Shown here piece by piece: positions 1-8,012 of a stretch of DNA of 47,501 nucleotides. The stretch covers positions 1 through 47,501 of the forward strand of contig JACPYR010000038.1 of the NCBI GenBank assembly GCA_016195965.1. The letters are read 5' to 3'. Every line of letters begins with the position of its first letter. Position 1 is the first letter of the stretch. Source of the stretch: Nitrosomonadales bacterium (GTDB taxonomy: Bacteria > Pseudomonadota > Gammaproteobacteria > Burkholderiales > Gallionellaceae). The translations under genes and the position numbers were made by a program. The notes beneath the pieces are model-generated. The model saw nothing but the letters and a program-made list of their open reading frames with translations. It searched no databases and was not told the DNA's origin.

Positions 1-1
1 G

Positions 2-103
2 TCTGTTTTCGAGAAAACCCCGCTATCACAAGCCCTCGCAGGCGGCGGGCAACTTCAAGATCAGACAGATTTTCATAACCAATTAGATTTGTTTGGTTTT
101 TAA
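2..103 (+). CDS. C-terminal end of an upstream protein (partial)
   Basis: An open frame enters from the left edge and ends at a TAA at 101-103. It gives 33 residues ending in NQLDLFGF. The QLDLF stretch fits the consensus of the beta sliding-clamp binding peptide (QL[SD]LF), found at the C-terminus of several DNA repair and replication proteins, so the gene could be of that kind. The other two frames are also open for part of this stretch and too little is visible to identify the protein. The clamp-peptide reading is inference. Confidence 0.3.
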   Translation, partial: SVFEKTPLSQALAGGGQLQDQTDFHNQLDLFGF

Positions 104-161
104 CCGGACACTACTGATCAAAAATATATTAATAATAATTTCTATCTTAGGGGAGTAAACC

Positions 162-1637
162 ATGCAATTTCATAAAGCACTCAGGGCAATCTTTGTGCTG
201 TTGTCCGCGATATTTTGGACAAATCAGGCGCAGGCGATCCCCGCTTTTGCCCGTCAAACCGGTATGGCTTGCAGCGCCTGCCACCAGCAACATTTTCCGG
301 CGCTGAATAGCTTTGGACGCGCCTTCAAACAAAGCGGCTACACGATGGTCGGCGCACAAGCTCTGGTGGAAGGCGAGCAGCTCTCCCTTCCTGTTGTGCT
401 GAATGCAGCCTTTGTTGGCTATATGCAGTATCAGCAATCCAATGGCTTTGCTGACGGACTGACGCCGGTCACTAAAAACACCAACAACGGTCAGACCCAG
501 ATTCCTCAGCAGGTCAGCCTCTTCGTCGGCGGACGAGTCGGAGAGCACATCGGTTTCGAGGGGGAAATCAACATCGCCGGTGCGGGTGTCGAAACAGCCG
601 GTTCAACCGGTGTCGGTCTGATCAGGGTAAAAATTCCATTCGTGTTTGACGTCGGAAACGTAAAAGCCGGAGTCATTCCCTTCAGCACCAATGGTCTCGG
701 CGTCGCCGATAGCTTCGAAGTACTGAATACAGGCGCCGTTGCGGTTCATACATTCAATCAGACAAGCGGCGTCGGAACGATGGGTGGTATGCAGGTGATT
801 TCCGCCCAGCAGTATCTCGGAACGGCAACGGCAGCAAGTGGTTCGGCGTTCGTGGTCTCGAACGAGAAATTTTTCTTGAACCTGGCAAAATGGGGGGCCA
901 ACTACGGTGATGGAAAATCAGGTGGACCGACCTCCAGTTACTTGCGTGCGGCTTGGACTCCCGGAGATTTGATCCCGGGATTCGATGCCGCTATTGGTGT
1001 GCAGCTCTGGCGCGGATACAGTGCGGTCGCGGCACCGGCGGGCACACCGGTAACGGTTACAACAGGTACGACTGCACTGACTTGCACGGCCCCATCCATT
1101 TTTATTACAGGCGGTGGATGTATTACTCCCGCAGTTGCACCAACAGGAACGGGGGTCGTCGACACCCAGGCTACTTCGATCGATGCGCAGTTGTTGGGGG
1201 AAGTGGGCGGTATGCCCTTGACCTTCGTCGCCTCCTATGCGACGGCTCCCGCGAATGATGCGGCGAGTGTTGCTGCCGGAACACTGAACCCCAACCTGTT
1301 CAATCAGGGTGCGGCAACACGCAAATCGCTTAATCTGGGGGCAGAGCTTGGGGTGATTCCCGGCAAGGCCACGCTGCAACTAGGCATCCGTCGCGCAAAC
1401 AGCGGGCTGCTCGTGCCCGATGCGACGGGTAATGGTATCGCGGGTAGCAACGCAACCGACAATGCGATCATGCTGGGCGCGACCTACAATCTGGCGCTGA
1501 ATGTCAGGACCGAGCTCACCTATACCAAGGCCAGTGGCGACCTGTACAACGGTGCGGTCGGAAGCCAAAATGAGCCGGGCAACAACAAAGTTGCCGGCGA
1601 CAGATTGGTCACTTTCGATTTGGCATTCGGATTCTGA
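162..1637 (+). CDS. Fused monoheme cytochrome c - outer-membrane porin (Cyc2-like architecture)
   Basis: The 491-residue product has a signal peptide cleaved after about A25 (AQA), then one heme c motif CSACH at residues 37-41 within the block FARQTGMACSACH, followed by FGRAFK and GYTM. The remaining ~420 residues are Gly/Ser/Thr-rich, alternate polar and hydrophobic residues, and end in Phe (AFGF), as outer-membrane beta-barrels do. A short N-terminal cytochrome fused to a barrel is the plan of Cyc2, the outer-membrane Fe(II) oxidase of iron oxidizers, and the residues round the heme match that general pattern. Related cytochrome-porins of unproven function also occur in Gallionellaceae and sulfur oxidizers, so Cyc2 itself is not claimed. 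An AGGGGAG box lies 6 bases before the ATG, and a hairpin terminator follows the stop. It is apparently monocistronic. Confidence 0.75.
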   Translation: MQFHKALRAIFVLLSAIFWTNQAQAIPAFARQTGMACSACHQQHFPALNSFGRAFKQSGYTMVGAQALVEGEQLSLPVVLNAAFVGYMQYQQSNGFADGLTPVTKNTNNGQTQIPQQVSLFVGGRVGEHIGFEGEINIAGAGVETAGSTGVGLIRVKIPFVFDVGNVKAGVIPFSTNGLGVADSFEVLNTGAVAVHTFNQTSGVGTMGGMQVISAQQYLGTATAASGSAFVVSNEKFFLNLAKWGANYGDGKSGGPTSSYLRAAWTPGDLIPGFDAAIGVQLWRGYSAVAAPAGTPVTVTTGTTALTCTAPSIFITGGGCITPAVAPTGTGVVDTQATSIDAQLLGEVGGMPLTFVASYATAPANDAASVAAGTLNPNLFNQGAATRKSLNLGAELGVIPGKATLQLGIRRANSGLLVPDATGNGIAGSNATDNAIMLGATYNLALNVRTELTYTKASGDLYNGAVGSQNEPGNNKVAGDRLVTFDLAFGF

Positions 1638-1680
1638 TCCGAGAAAAGTCTTAGCCAGGTCAACCGGCAAGCCACGAACC

Positions 1681-1708
1681 CGCCATCTGAAAAGATGGCG
1701 GTTTTTTT
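1681..1708 (+). terminator. Rho-independent terminator of the cytochrome-porin gene
   Basis: A perfect 8-bp stem (CGCCATCT / AGATGGCG) with a GAAA tetraloop is followed by a run of seven T. It starts 43 bases after the stop codon. The T run is only on the plus-strand side, so it serves the upstream plus-strand gene. Confidence 0.85.
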
Positions 1709-1714
1709 CGCCTG

Positions 1715-2080
1715 TTATTTCTTTTTCAACAATGATTGCAGGTCGGCAAAGGGATTATGCGTCGCCACGGATGAATGATTATCGCGATTTCCCGGGCGGG
1801 CTTGCTCTTCGATAAGGCGCGAGTGCTCATTGTCATGGCAATACAGGCAGAGCAATTCCCAATTGCTGCCATCCGGCGGGTTGTTATCGTGATTGTGGTC
1901 TTTATGATGCACGGTCAATTCGCGCAAGCGCGCACCGGAAAATTCGCGTCCGCAACGCCCGCAGATCCACGGAAATAATTTGAGTGCTCGCTCGCGATAA
2001 GTTGCCTCGCGCTCGTTACTATGTAGGCGCGCTTCGGCGACAACGCGATCCAGGCGATTATGATCGGGACGTTTGGTCAT
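1715..2080 (-). CDS. yajD: YajD-family HNH nuclease-like protein
   Basis: The 121-residue product matches the YajD family of small HNH proteins in length and motifs. It has a zinc-binding CGRC pair, the conserved RELTVHHKDHNHDNNP block carrying the HNH His residues, then SNWELLCLYCHDNEHS and a C-terminal NPFADL tail ending in Lys. The family is widespread in proteobacteria; its physiological role is not established, and it is not a homing enzyme. The ATG at 2080 is chosen because YajD proteins start about here; an in-frame TTG at 2101 would add seven residues. Neither start has a clear ribosome site. It converges with the cytochrome-porin gene. Confidence 0.85.
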   Translation of the reverse strand: MTKRPDHNRLDRVVAEARLHSNEREATYRERALKLFPWICGRCGREFSGARLRELTVHHKDHNHDNNPPDGSNWELLCLYCHDNEHSRLIEEQARPGNRDNHSSVATHNPFADLQSLLKKK

Positions 2081-2315
2081 GATGAGTCGATACAGTTTCA
2101 ATAAGGCGGCGACACCCGGAAGCTACCGGCACTGAACGGTGACTACATGTTGAAATATGTCGCAACCGATGTATGCGTTGCGGGCTCGCCTACGTCGTTC
2201 GGTCAACCCGAGATGTGAGAAAACCTGACGCGCCCAGATCATAATCCGCTACCGAAAAAAGTGAAACACTTTCCGCTGGCATCGGAACGATTTATATCGG
2301 GAAGGGTGCTATTTA

Positions 2316-2972
2316 CTAGCGCAATGTCAATAGCACGGTATTTTCCTGCAAACGGCTTAACCCGCGTTGTTGAAAGCGTAAATTTTGCGCCAGCACGTCC
2401 CGTTGCGCCAGCAAGCGCACATCAGCATGCTCCCCATAAAGAGTTTCGATTTCGCTCACAGTAACTGAAAATGGCGGGCCAGACATTTCCTGCTGCGGAT
2501 AATCGATCGTAACCAGCAATATTTGTGCGGCGCGCGGCAAAATACTGGTCATATGCCGCGCATAACGCACCCGCATTTCAGGTGGCAACGCAATCAGCGA
2601 CGCGCGGTCAAACACTGCCCTCACGCCGGTCAATTCTTCACGGCCCAAATCGAAAAAATCGCCACACAGGATACGGATGCCATTTACTTCATAGCAATCA
2701 AATGGCTCTCGGACTGTGTGCTGTGGAATATATTCGTTCTCTTGAAAAAATGCTTGCGCCGCAATAGCACTCAGCTCCACCCCCACAACCTGATGTCCTT
2801 GCTCGCGCAGCCATTGCATGTCCAGACTCTTGCCGCAAAGTGGAACAAACACCAAACTCCCATAGCCAATGCGCAATTTTTGCCAAAATTCACGCAAGCA
2901 AGGATTGATCTCATCTTGGTGGAAACCGATTTCCTCTTTCTCCCAACGTTCCAGCCAAAAATCTTTTTTCAT
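2316..2972 (-). CDS. tpm: Thiopurine S-methyltransferase family protein
   Basis: The 218-residue protein has the usual length of bacterial TPMT. It starts MKKDFWLERW, typical of the family, followed by the SAM-binding region with VPLCGKSLDM (about residues 39-48) and VVGVELS, and a later GDFFDL and DRASLIALPP. Bacterial TPMTs methylate thiopurines and also selenium and tellurium oxyanion derivatives; the substrate here is unknown. The frame stays open upstream to 3077, but the extra 35 residues are not a family feature. An AAGGA box six bases before the ATG at 2972 supports the shorter form. It lies 46 bases downstream of a candidate 28-residue peptide gene on the same strand. Confidence 0.88.
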   Translation of the reverse strand: MKKDFWLERWEKEEIGFHQDEINPCLREFWQKLRIGYGSLVFVPLCGKSLDMQWLREQGHQVVGVELSAIAAQAFFQENEYIPQHTVREPFDCYEVNGIRILCGDFFDLGREELTGVRAVFDRASLIALPPEMRVRYARHMTSILPRAAQILLVTIDYPQQEMSGPPFSVTVSEIETLYGEHADVRLLAQRDVLAQNLRFQQRGLSRLQENTVLLTLR

Positions 2973-3018
2973 CACATCCTTCGCCAGAAAATAATCAAAC
3001 CGCGCATCTAGCCTTTCT

Positions 3019-3105
3019 TCAATGAGCTGAAAATATGAACCAACCCACACCACCCACAACAAAAACAACCACGACAAAAATAATTATTTTTTGCAGAACA
3101 TCCAT
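3019..3105 (-). CDS. Candidate 28-residue single-span membrane peptide
   Basis: A short frame encodes 28 residues beginning MDVLQK, followed by about 18 strongly hydrophobic residues (I, V, F, G) and ending FSAH. A good ribosome site (GGGGAG) stands six bases before the ATG. The composition and the site together suggest a real small membrane protein. It does not resemble a named family that I recognise. It could be co-transcribed with the methyltransferase gene downstream. A chance frame in an AT-rich leader cannot be excluded. Confidence 0.4.
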   Translation of the reverse strand: MDVLQKIIIFVVVVFVVGGVGWFIFSAH

Positions 3106-3272
3106 GCTCTTCTCCCCGATTTATAAAATGAATGCGGCATACATACCGCTTGTTCAATTTTCCTATAAATTGCCTCGCATCACCAGACGTGATTTTCAAT
3201 TACGATAGCCCTGACCAGACACTGTCAATTATTAATTCCGTTTACGCCGCGATTGTGTAATATCCGCACGAA

Positions 3273-4274
3273 ATGATCCTCTTTACGCGAAACTTGAGTT
3301 GGTTTTACAGGCTTTTGTTCAGCCTGCTGACGAGTATGCTCCTGCTACCATTGAATTCGCTTGGTGAAGCACAATCCTCGCCCCCAGCCGCACCGCCCGA
3401 TCGTTTCGACCCCATCGATACCCCTCGTGATTATTTATCCGGAAAGTTAATTAATTTCGCGAACGATATCGATCGCTTCTTTGGCGATGACCGCAATTAT
3501 CAGGAAAGCAATCAAAGTGTATTCCAGATTGATCTCACCAAGGTAGCAGGATATGGCGGGGATCCCAAAATTGCATTATCGGGCCGAGCCAAGATTCATT
3601 TACCCTCTACGGAAAAGCGTTTGCACCTGATGCTGGAAACCAATCCCGATAAAAATATTACGGGCGAGCCAGCACAAGGCCAAACCACGCCAATTACCCA
3701 GGTTTCAGCACCCGGGAGTTATGCTGCTGCCGTGCGCTATGAGAAAGAGAAGGAAGTGGAGCGGCCCTGGCATTTCAGCGCTGATGCAGGCGTCCAATTT
3801 CAAGGGATAGACACTGATCCATTTGCACGCGCGCGAGGCAGCTATTCGGTTCCGCTGGGGCTATGGCGCCTGAAAGTAGCCGAATCCGTATATTGGTTCC
3901 GCACGATAGGTGCAGGAGAAACGACTCAGTTTGATCTGGAGCATTTTATAAGCGATCCTATTCTGTTTCGGGCTAGCAGCAACGCCACATGGCTCCATGA
4001 CAAACAAAACTTCGACCTGCGTCAGGATCTATCGATTTATCACACCCTGAATGATCGCACCGCCCTGCTTTATCAGGTAAGCGCCATGGGTGTCAGCAAT
4101 CCGCAATTACAAGCTACAGACTATGTTGCATTCATGCTTTATCGCTACCGATTACATCGAAAGTGGATATTCTTTGAAGTAAGCCCGCAGATGCACTTTC
4201 CCAGAGCTCAAAAATACCAATTCAGTCCGGCGCTCAGCCTTCGTTTGGAAATGCTATTTGATGAATCAAAGTAA
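3273..4274 (+). CDS. Orphan outer-membrane beta-barrel protein, function unknown
   Basis: The 333-residue product has a hydrophobic N-terminal signal (about residues 12-33, ending near LGEA) and a Pro/Ala-rich segment. The rest is rich in aromatic and charged alternation, such as SYSVPLGLWRLKVAESVYWF and FEVSPQMHFPRA, as in barrel strands. DRFFGDDRNYQESN near residues 67-80 is a conserved-looking periplasmic stretch. The protein resembles uncharacterised outer-membrane proteins of beta- and gammaproteobacteria; I do not recognise a function. It stands alone, divergent from the small peptide/TPMT genes and convergent with the propeller operon. No strong ribosome site precedes the ATG; the start is the first in frame. 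Confidence 0.65.
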   Translation: MILFTRNLSWFYRLLFSLLTSMLLLPLNSLGEAQSSPPAAPPDRFDPIDTPRDYLSGKLINFANDIDRFFGDDRNYQESNQSVFQIDLTKVAGYGGDPKIALSGRAKIHLPSTEKRLHLMLETNPDKNITGEPAQGQTTPITQVSAPGSYAAAVRYEKEKEVERPWHFSADAGVQFQGIDTDPFARARGSYSVPLGLWRLKVAESVYWFRTIGAGETTQFDLEHFISDPILFRASSNATWLHDKQNFDLRQDLSIYHTLNDRTALLYQVSAMGVSNPQLQATDYVAFMLYRYRLHRKWIFFEVSPQMHFPRAQKYQFSPALSLRLEMLFDESK

Positions 4275-4301
4275 CGTATAGAACTTACTGAGCCGCACAA
4301 G

Positions 4302-4335
4302 AAAAAAGCACATGTAAAAAACCATGCGCTTTCTT
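4302..4335. terminator. Probable bidirectional terminator
   Basis: An A-rich tract followed by GCACATG, an 8-base loop, CATGCGC and a T-rich tract forms an imperfect stem (one A-C mismatch) with A/T flanks on both sides. It lies between two convergent genes, where a bidirectional terminator is expected. Confidence 0.4.
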
Positions 4336-4362
4336 CATCCGAACGGGACGCACAGCTGGTTC

Positions 4363-5649
4363 TTATTTCAGATGCGTGACTCCGCCAAAACTGCCCAGCC
4401 ATTTGCTGCCATCTTCCGCAGTAGCCATGGAAAATATAGTATTGGAAAACAGTCCATCCTTGGTGGTCAAAACCTTGATATTTTTGGATGCTATCTTATC
4501 GCCATCCAGAACAGCCACCCCATTATTGGTGCCTATCCACAACTTCCCAGCTGGGTCGCGGTGCAAACTGAAAATAAGGTTGCCGGGCAAACCGTCAGCC
4601 ATGGTGTAATTGCGCCAAACTTTTCCATCGTAGCGCGCTAACCCGCCACCCCAGGTTCCGCACCACACCGTACCATCGCGATCAACAACCAATGAGACTA
4701 TATAGTTAGGGTTATAGGCCCCGGCTCCACTCATCCCCTCCAAACCCATTTCTTTTGCCTGCCGAGCATGGTGCTCGGAAAATTTGGCGGGATCTACGCC
4801 GAACTTAGGATCATTCTTGATTTTAGCGAAGGAGGCTCCCACCCCGCCTTTATCATGATTCCAATTTTGCCATTTTCCATCCTTAAAGCGTGCGGGTCCA
4901 CCTTCGGTCGCAAACCAGATTTCTCCGTTTTGCCCTTCCTCCAGGCTATATACCCAATCGTTGGGTAGACCACCCTTGGTGTTTTCCACGGTAAATACTT
5001 CCCACTTGGAACGGTCTTTCAGATCGCCACCACGTATCCTGTTGGCCCCCGACCAAGTAGCGATCCATGTATCGCCATTGGAGGCCTTCAGTATTTTGTA
5101 AACAAAGGCATCTCCCAGCCCGTTAGGAACGTTGTAGTTTTCCCACTTGCCGCTAGCCTTGTCAAACAAGGACATCCCGCCGCCGTATGTCCCTACCGCT
5201 ATGCGTCCATCCAGCTTGGCAATATTGAATATTCCCTTGGAGAGTAAGCCATCCTTTTGGTCGAAAAAACGAAAGTCGTCAGTCGCAGTGTCGTAACGAA
5301 TCACCCCGCCCGATGTTCCAACCCAGACCTCTTTACCATCCATAAAAATGGACTTGACGTTGCTGTTACCAACACGGAAATGGGTGAACTTACTCTTGGG
5401 GTCTTCAACTGTTTTCCCAGATCGACCATCCCCCTGCTGCGCCACCTGCTGACCAACTGGCTGACCAGCTGGTTGGTCACCCCGGCTGACAGGCGGATGT
5501 CCGGGCGGCATTACCGCTCCGGACGGAACGGGTGCAACCTTTTGCTCTGGAGTTGCCGGCTCCGGTTTCTTGCTCATGGTGTATATTCCGACAACTACAC
5601 CGACCACGATGACTGCGATTGCAGCTACCGATTTATTATTCAGTTGCAT
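4363..5649 (-). CDS. Membrane-anchored seven-bladed Reg_prop beta-propeller protein
   Basis: The 428-residue product has one N-terminal membrane segment (residues ~8-25) and no cleavage site, then a Pro/Gln/Gly-rich linker to about residue 80. Seven propeller blades follow, each marked by a W-x-G/A-T motif (VWVGTSGGV, TWIATWSGA, IWFATEGGP, VWCGTWGGG, LWIGTNNGV and two degenerate copies). This is the two-component regulator propeller (Reg_prop) repeat, normally the periplasmic sensor part of hybrid histidine kinases. Here no kinase or output domain is attached, so the protein is probably a periplasmic domain tethered to the inner membrane. It is a paralogue of the next gene upstream and last in the operon, 49 bases after it. 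Ligand and partner are unknown. Confidence 0.8.
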   Translation of the reverse strand: MQLNNKSVAAIAVIVVGVVVGIYTMSKKPEPATPEQKVAPVPSGAVMPPGHPPVSRGDQPAGQPVGQQVAQQGDGRSGKTVEDPKSKFTHFRVGNSNVKSIFMDGKEVWVGTSGGVIRYDTATDDFRFFDQKDGLLSKGIFNIAKLDGRIAVGTYGGGMSLFDKASGKWENYNVPNGLGDAFVYKILKASNGDTWIATWSGANRIRGGDLKDRSKWEVFTVENTKGGLPNDWVYSLEEGQNGEIWFATEGGPARFKDGKWQNWNHDKGGVGASFAKIKNDPKFGVDPAKFSEHHARQAKEMGLEGMSGAGAYNPNYIVSLVVDRDGTVWCGTWGGGLARYDGKVWRNYTMADGLPGNLIFSLHRDPAGKLWIGTNNGVAVLDGDKIASKNIKVLTTKDGLFSNTIFSMATAEDGSKWLGSFGGVTHLK

Positions 5650-5698
5650 CCAATAATCTCCTTAAGGTTGCTGCTTACCAAGCTGACGCATCAACAAT

Positions 5699-6775
5699 TT
5701 ACTGCCGCCCTATGAGTGTCACGCCACGCCGCGACCCAGCCCACACTTCACCGTTAGGCGCTACCGCCACGGCATAGACGTTATTTTCCAACAGGCCAGT
5801 CGTTTTGTCATAGTTGTGCCAAACCTTGCCATCATAACGGCTCAGGCCGTTGTTGGTGCCGAACCAAAGCACCCCGCTCGGTTCCTGGGCAATACTATAT
5901 ACAATATCGCCAGCCAAACCATCACGGGTCGTGTAGTTTCGCCAATGTTTTCCATCGTAGTGACTCACCCCACCGCCCCAAGTAGCGGCCCAGATTGACT
6001 GATCGGGCGCGACTTGAATTGCGAACACATAGCTGGGGTTATATGTAAGTCTTCCATCCCCGGATAACATGCTCAAATCATGCCGCGATCGAGTCCCCAG
6101 ACCCGTATTGTCACTTGGGGCACGTTTATTTTTATTGATCGCACCCAGCCCATCTTTATGGCTCCAGGAACGCCAGGTTTTGCCATCGAACATGGATATA
6201 CCACCTTCGGTGCCTATCCATACGCGATCCTGATCGTCAACGGCCATCCCATAAGCCCACTCGTTGATCAATTCCTTCACATAGGTAGTGAATTTCATGT
6301 TGTGCAGCTCGACCCGATTGACCCCTGCCCATGTACCTATCCACATATCACCGTTGCGCTGATTGGCAAAGGAATAGACCCAGTAATCCGCCAAGCCGTG
6401 CATGGGAAAATAAGTTTTCCAGACCCCATCCCGGTAACGCGAGGCTCCGCCAGCATTGGTGCCAAACCACTTATATCCCTCTTTGTCTACGCCGATTGCA
6501 AACACGTATTCATTGGCCAACCCGCTATCACGGTTAAAAGAATTGCGCAGCTGGCGAGTAGTTGCATCTATTTCATGAACACCCAGCGAAGTTCCCACCC
6601 ACATGGCATTATTTTTTGGCTCTGCTGTGATCGCCCGCACTACAACATTCTCTCCGACCTCGAATGACTCGACGACTCGCGGAAAACTTTCCTTGCCTGG
6701 CTTGTTGCCGGCATATGCAACACCGGAACTGACCAGAGAAAGAACCATTAATAACGTAAGAAACAAAATGCGCAT
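5699..6775 (-). CDS. Periplasmic seven-bladed Reg_prop beta-propeller protein
   Basis: The 358-residue product has a cleavable signal peptide (about residues 1-22, ending VAYA) and then seven Reg_prop blades filling the protein: MWVGTSLGV, KWFGTNAGG, MWIGTWAGV, VWIGTEGGI, IWAATWGGG, LWFGTNNGL and VWAGSRRGV. Motifs between blades (DGLANEYVFA, DGLAGDIVYS) repeat the family pattern. No other domain is present, so it should be a soluble periplasmic propeller. It shares blade order and an extended insert before blade five with its downstream neighbour, which points to a tandem duplication followed by different localisation (soluble versus anchored). It starts 53 bases after the cytochrome c stop codon. 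Confidence 0.8.
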   Translation of the reverse strand: MRILFLTLLMVLSLVSSGVAYAGNKPGKESFPRVVESFEVGENVVVRAITAEPKNNAMWVGTSLGVHEIDATTRQLRNSFNRDSGLANEYVFAIGVDKEGYKWFGTNAGGASRYRDGVWKTYFPMHGLADYWVYSFANQRNGDMWIGTWAGVNRVELHNMKFTTYVKELINEWAYGMAVDDQDRVWIGTEGGISMFDGKTWRSWSHKDGLGAINKNKRAPSDNTGLGTRSRHDLSMLSGDGRLTYNPSYVFAIQVAPDQSIWAATWGGGVSHYDGKHWRNYTTRDGLAGDIVYSIAQEPSGVLWFGTNNGLSRYDGKVWHNYDKTTGLLENNVYAVAVAPNGEVWAGSRRGVTLIGRQ

Positions 6776-6828
6776 GGGATCAAATATTGGTTAGCGGGAA
6801 GAGGCCGCTTTTCGCAGTCGTGACACTA

Positions 6829-7146
6829 TCAATTCATGGTGCGAAGATAGGCAATTACATCTAAGATATCCTGGTCGTTCAACACTCCCCTGTAGGCCGG
6901 CATGGCAGCCTTACCACCTCGAATGGAGATCAACAGAGCGCTATCAGGACTCATCAGCCCTTCGTTCTTTGCAAAACTGGGCGCTCCCATCATCACACTA
7001 ATGCCCGATAAGCCGTGGCATGATGCGCAATGTGTGGCATAAACCTGTGCTCCCTTGTTGGGGTCAGCCGCGTAACACAAACCCGATCCTGACATCCACC
7101 AAAGTGCGACCAGCAGAGTGCGTTTCAAATACCCAATGTTTAACAT
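6829..7146 (-). CDS. Small class I cytochrome c
   Basis: The 105-residue product has a signal peptide (ending CYAA near residue 27), then GAQVYATHCASCHG with one heme c motif, and a distal Met ligand in KAAMPAYRG. The C-terminal helix ILDVIAYLRT closes a typical class I fold. The mature size, about 78 residues, fits a periplasmic electron carrier. It lies between the Sel1 gene (15 bases) and the soluble propeller gene (53 bases), so it is very probably in one transcript with them. It may exchange electrons with the propeller proteins or with complex III, but the sequence shows only the context. Confidence 0.88.
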   Translation of the reverse strand: MLNIGYLKRTLLVALWWMSGSGLCYAADPNKGAQVYATHCASCHGLSGISVMMGAPSFAKNEGLMSPDSALLISIRGGKAAMPAYRGVLNDQDILDVIAYLRTMN

Positions 7147-7161
7147 TTCAATCTTTAAAAT

Positions 7162-7827
7162 TTATTTTGCTCGTACTGGATCTGCTTCATCCACCTTTTT
7201 TGCGGCCACATCATCAGCAGCTTTCTTGGCAGCCTCTTTTCTTGCAGCCTCTGCCTTCATAGCGGCTTCATACGCTTTCATTTGTTCGGCTCTAACTTCC
7301 GCAAGCGATTTTTCAGCTGCCTTTTTAGCTGCCGCCATCAGTGGCCCAACTTTGGCCTCCCATTTTTTAGCCTGCTCGACATCTGCAGTCAAGCCAAAAC
7401 CACCCTCACGATACGCCACAACCATAGCTTGCACAGCGGTCAGATAATTTTTATCTGCTGAATTTTTTATCCAGTAGAACGCTTTCGGCAAACTCTGTTC
7501 GACCCCCTCACCGGAAGCATACATCAGCCCCAAATTGTATGCAGCTGCAGCATCGCCCTGATAGGCGGCCATCATGAACCAGCCGAACGCTTCTTCATTC
7601 TCTTGCGAAGAGTGCATGAGCTCACCAAGAGCGACCTGAGCGGGCAAGAAATTCTGCTCGGCAATCGGCCTGAGCAGTTTGGCAGCCGCCGTTAAATCCT
7701 GTTCGTCGAGAGCCGCTTGCGCGCGTGCCATATCCCCAGCTATATCTGCAAAGGCAACTGGAGGAGACAAGAAGACCAGTGCCAAAATACTCATCCCGGC
7801 TAACAATTGACTATATTTCAAACTCAT
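7162..7827 (-). CDS. Sel1/TPR-repeat periplasmic protein with Ala/Lys-rich tail
   Basis: The 221-residue product starts MSLKYSQLL with a signal peptide ending near AFADIA. It has about three Sel1-type repeats (AAYQGDAAAAYNLGLMYASGEGVEQS and similar, residues ~50-150) and a C-terminal Ala/Lys/Glu-rich stretch from ~155 that should be a long helix or coiled coil. Sel1 repeats are protein-protein scaffolds. The ATG at 7827 is preceded by GGAG at good distance (ACGGAGATAAAAG); the frame extends 17 codons further up without a site. It is the first gene of the Sel1-cytochrome-propeller-propeller operon and may assemble its partners. Confidence 0.75.
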   Translation of the reverse strand: MSLKYSQLLAGMSILALVFLSPPVAFADIAGDMARAQAALDEQDLTAAAKLLRPIAEQNFLPAQVALGELMHSSQENEEAFGWFMMAAYQGDAAAAYNLGLMYASGEGVEQSLPKAFYWIKNSADKNYLTAVQAMVVAYREGGFGLTADVEQAKKWEAKVGPLMAAAKKAAEKSLAEVRAEQMKAYEAAMKAEAARKEAAKKAADDVAAKKVDEADPVRAK

Positions 7828-8012
7828 TCTTTTATCTCCGTTTTTTATCTTTAAGCCCGCACACTTAAAATTTATCATCGATATGGAACAACCTCTCCAT
7901 AAAATATAGCAAAGGAAGCGGCTACTGCCTTAAATCCGCAAGCTCCCATCCTAAATAACAAATGGAATTACACATAAAATAAAATTTCAGTATAACAAAA
8001 TAATAGCCTTAT

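Noticed and set aside
1715-2080. Homing endonuclease or mobile intron because of the HNH motif
   Set aside because: Length and flanking motifs fit the chromosomal YajD family and no intron boundary is present.
3008-3199. 63-codon minus-strand frame overlapping the 28-residue peptide
   Set aside because: Cys/Gly-rich product without a ribosome site; the peptide frame has the better start.
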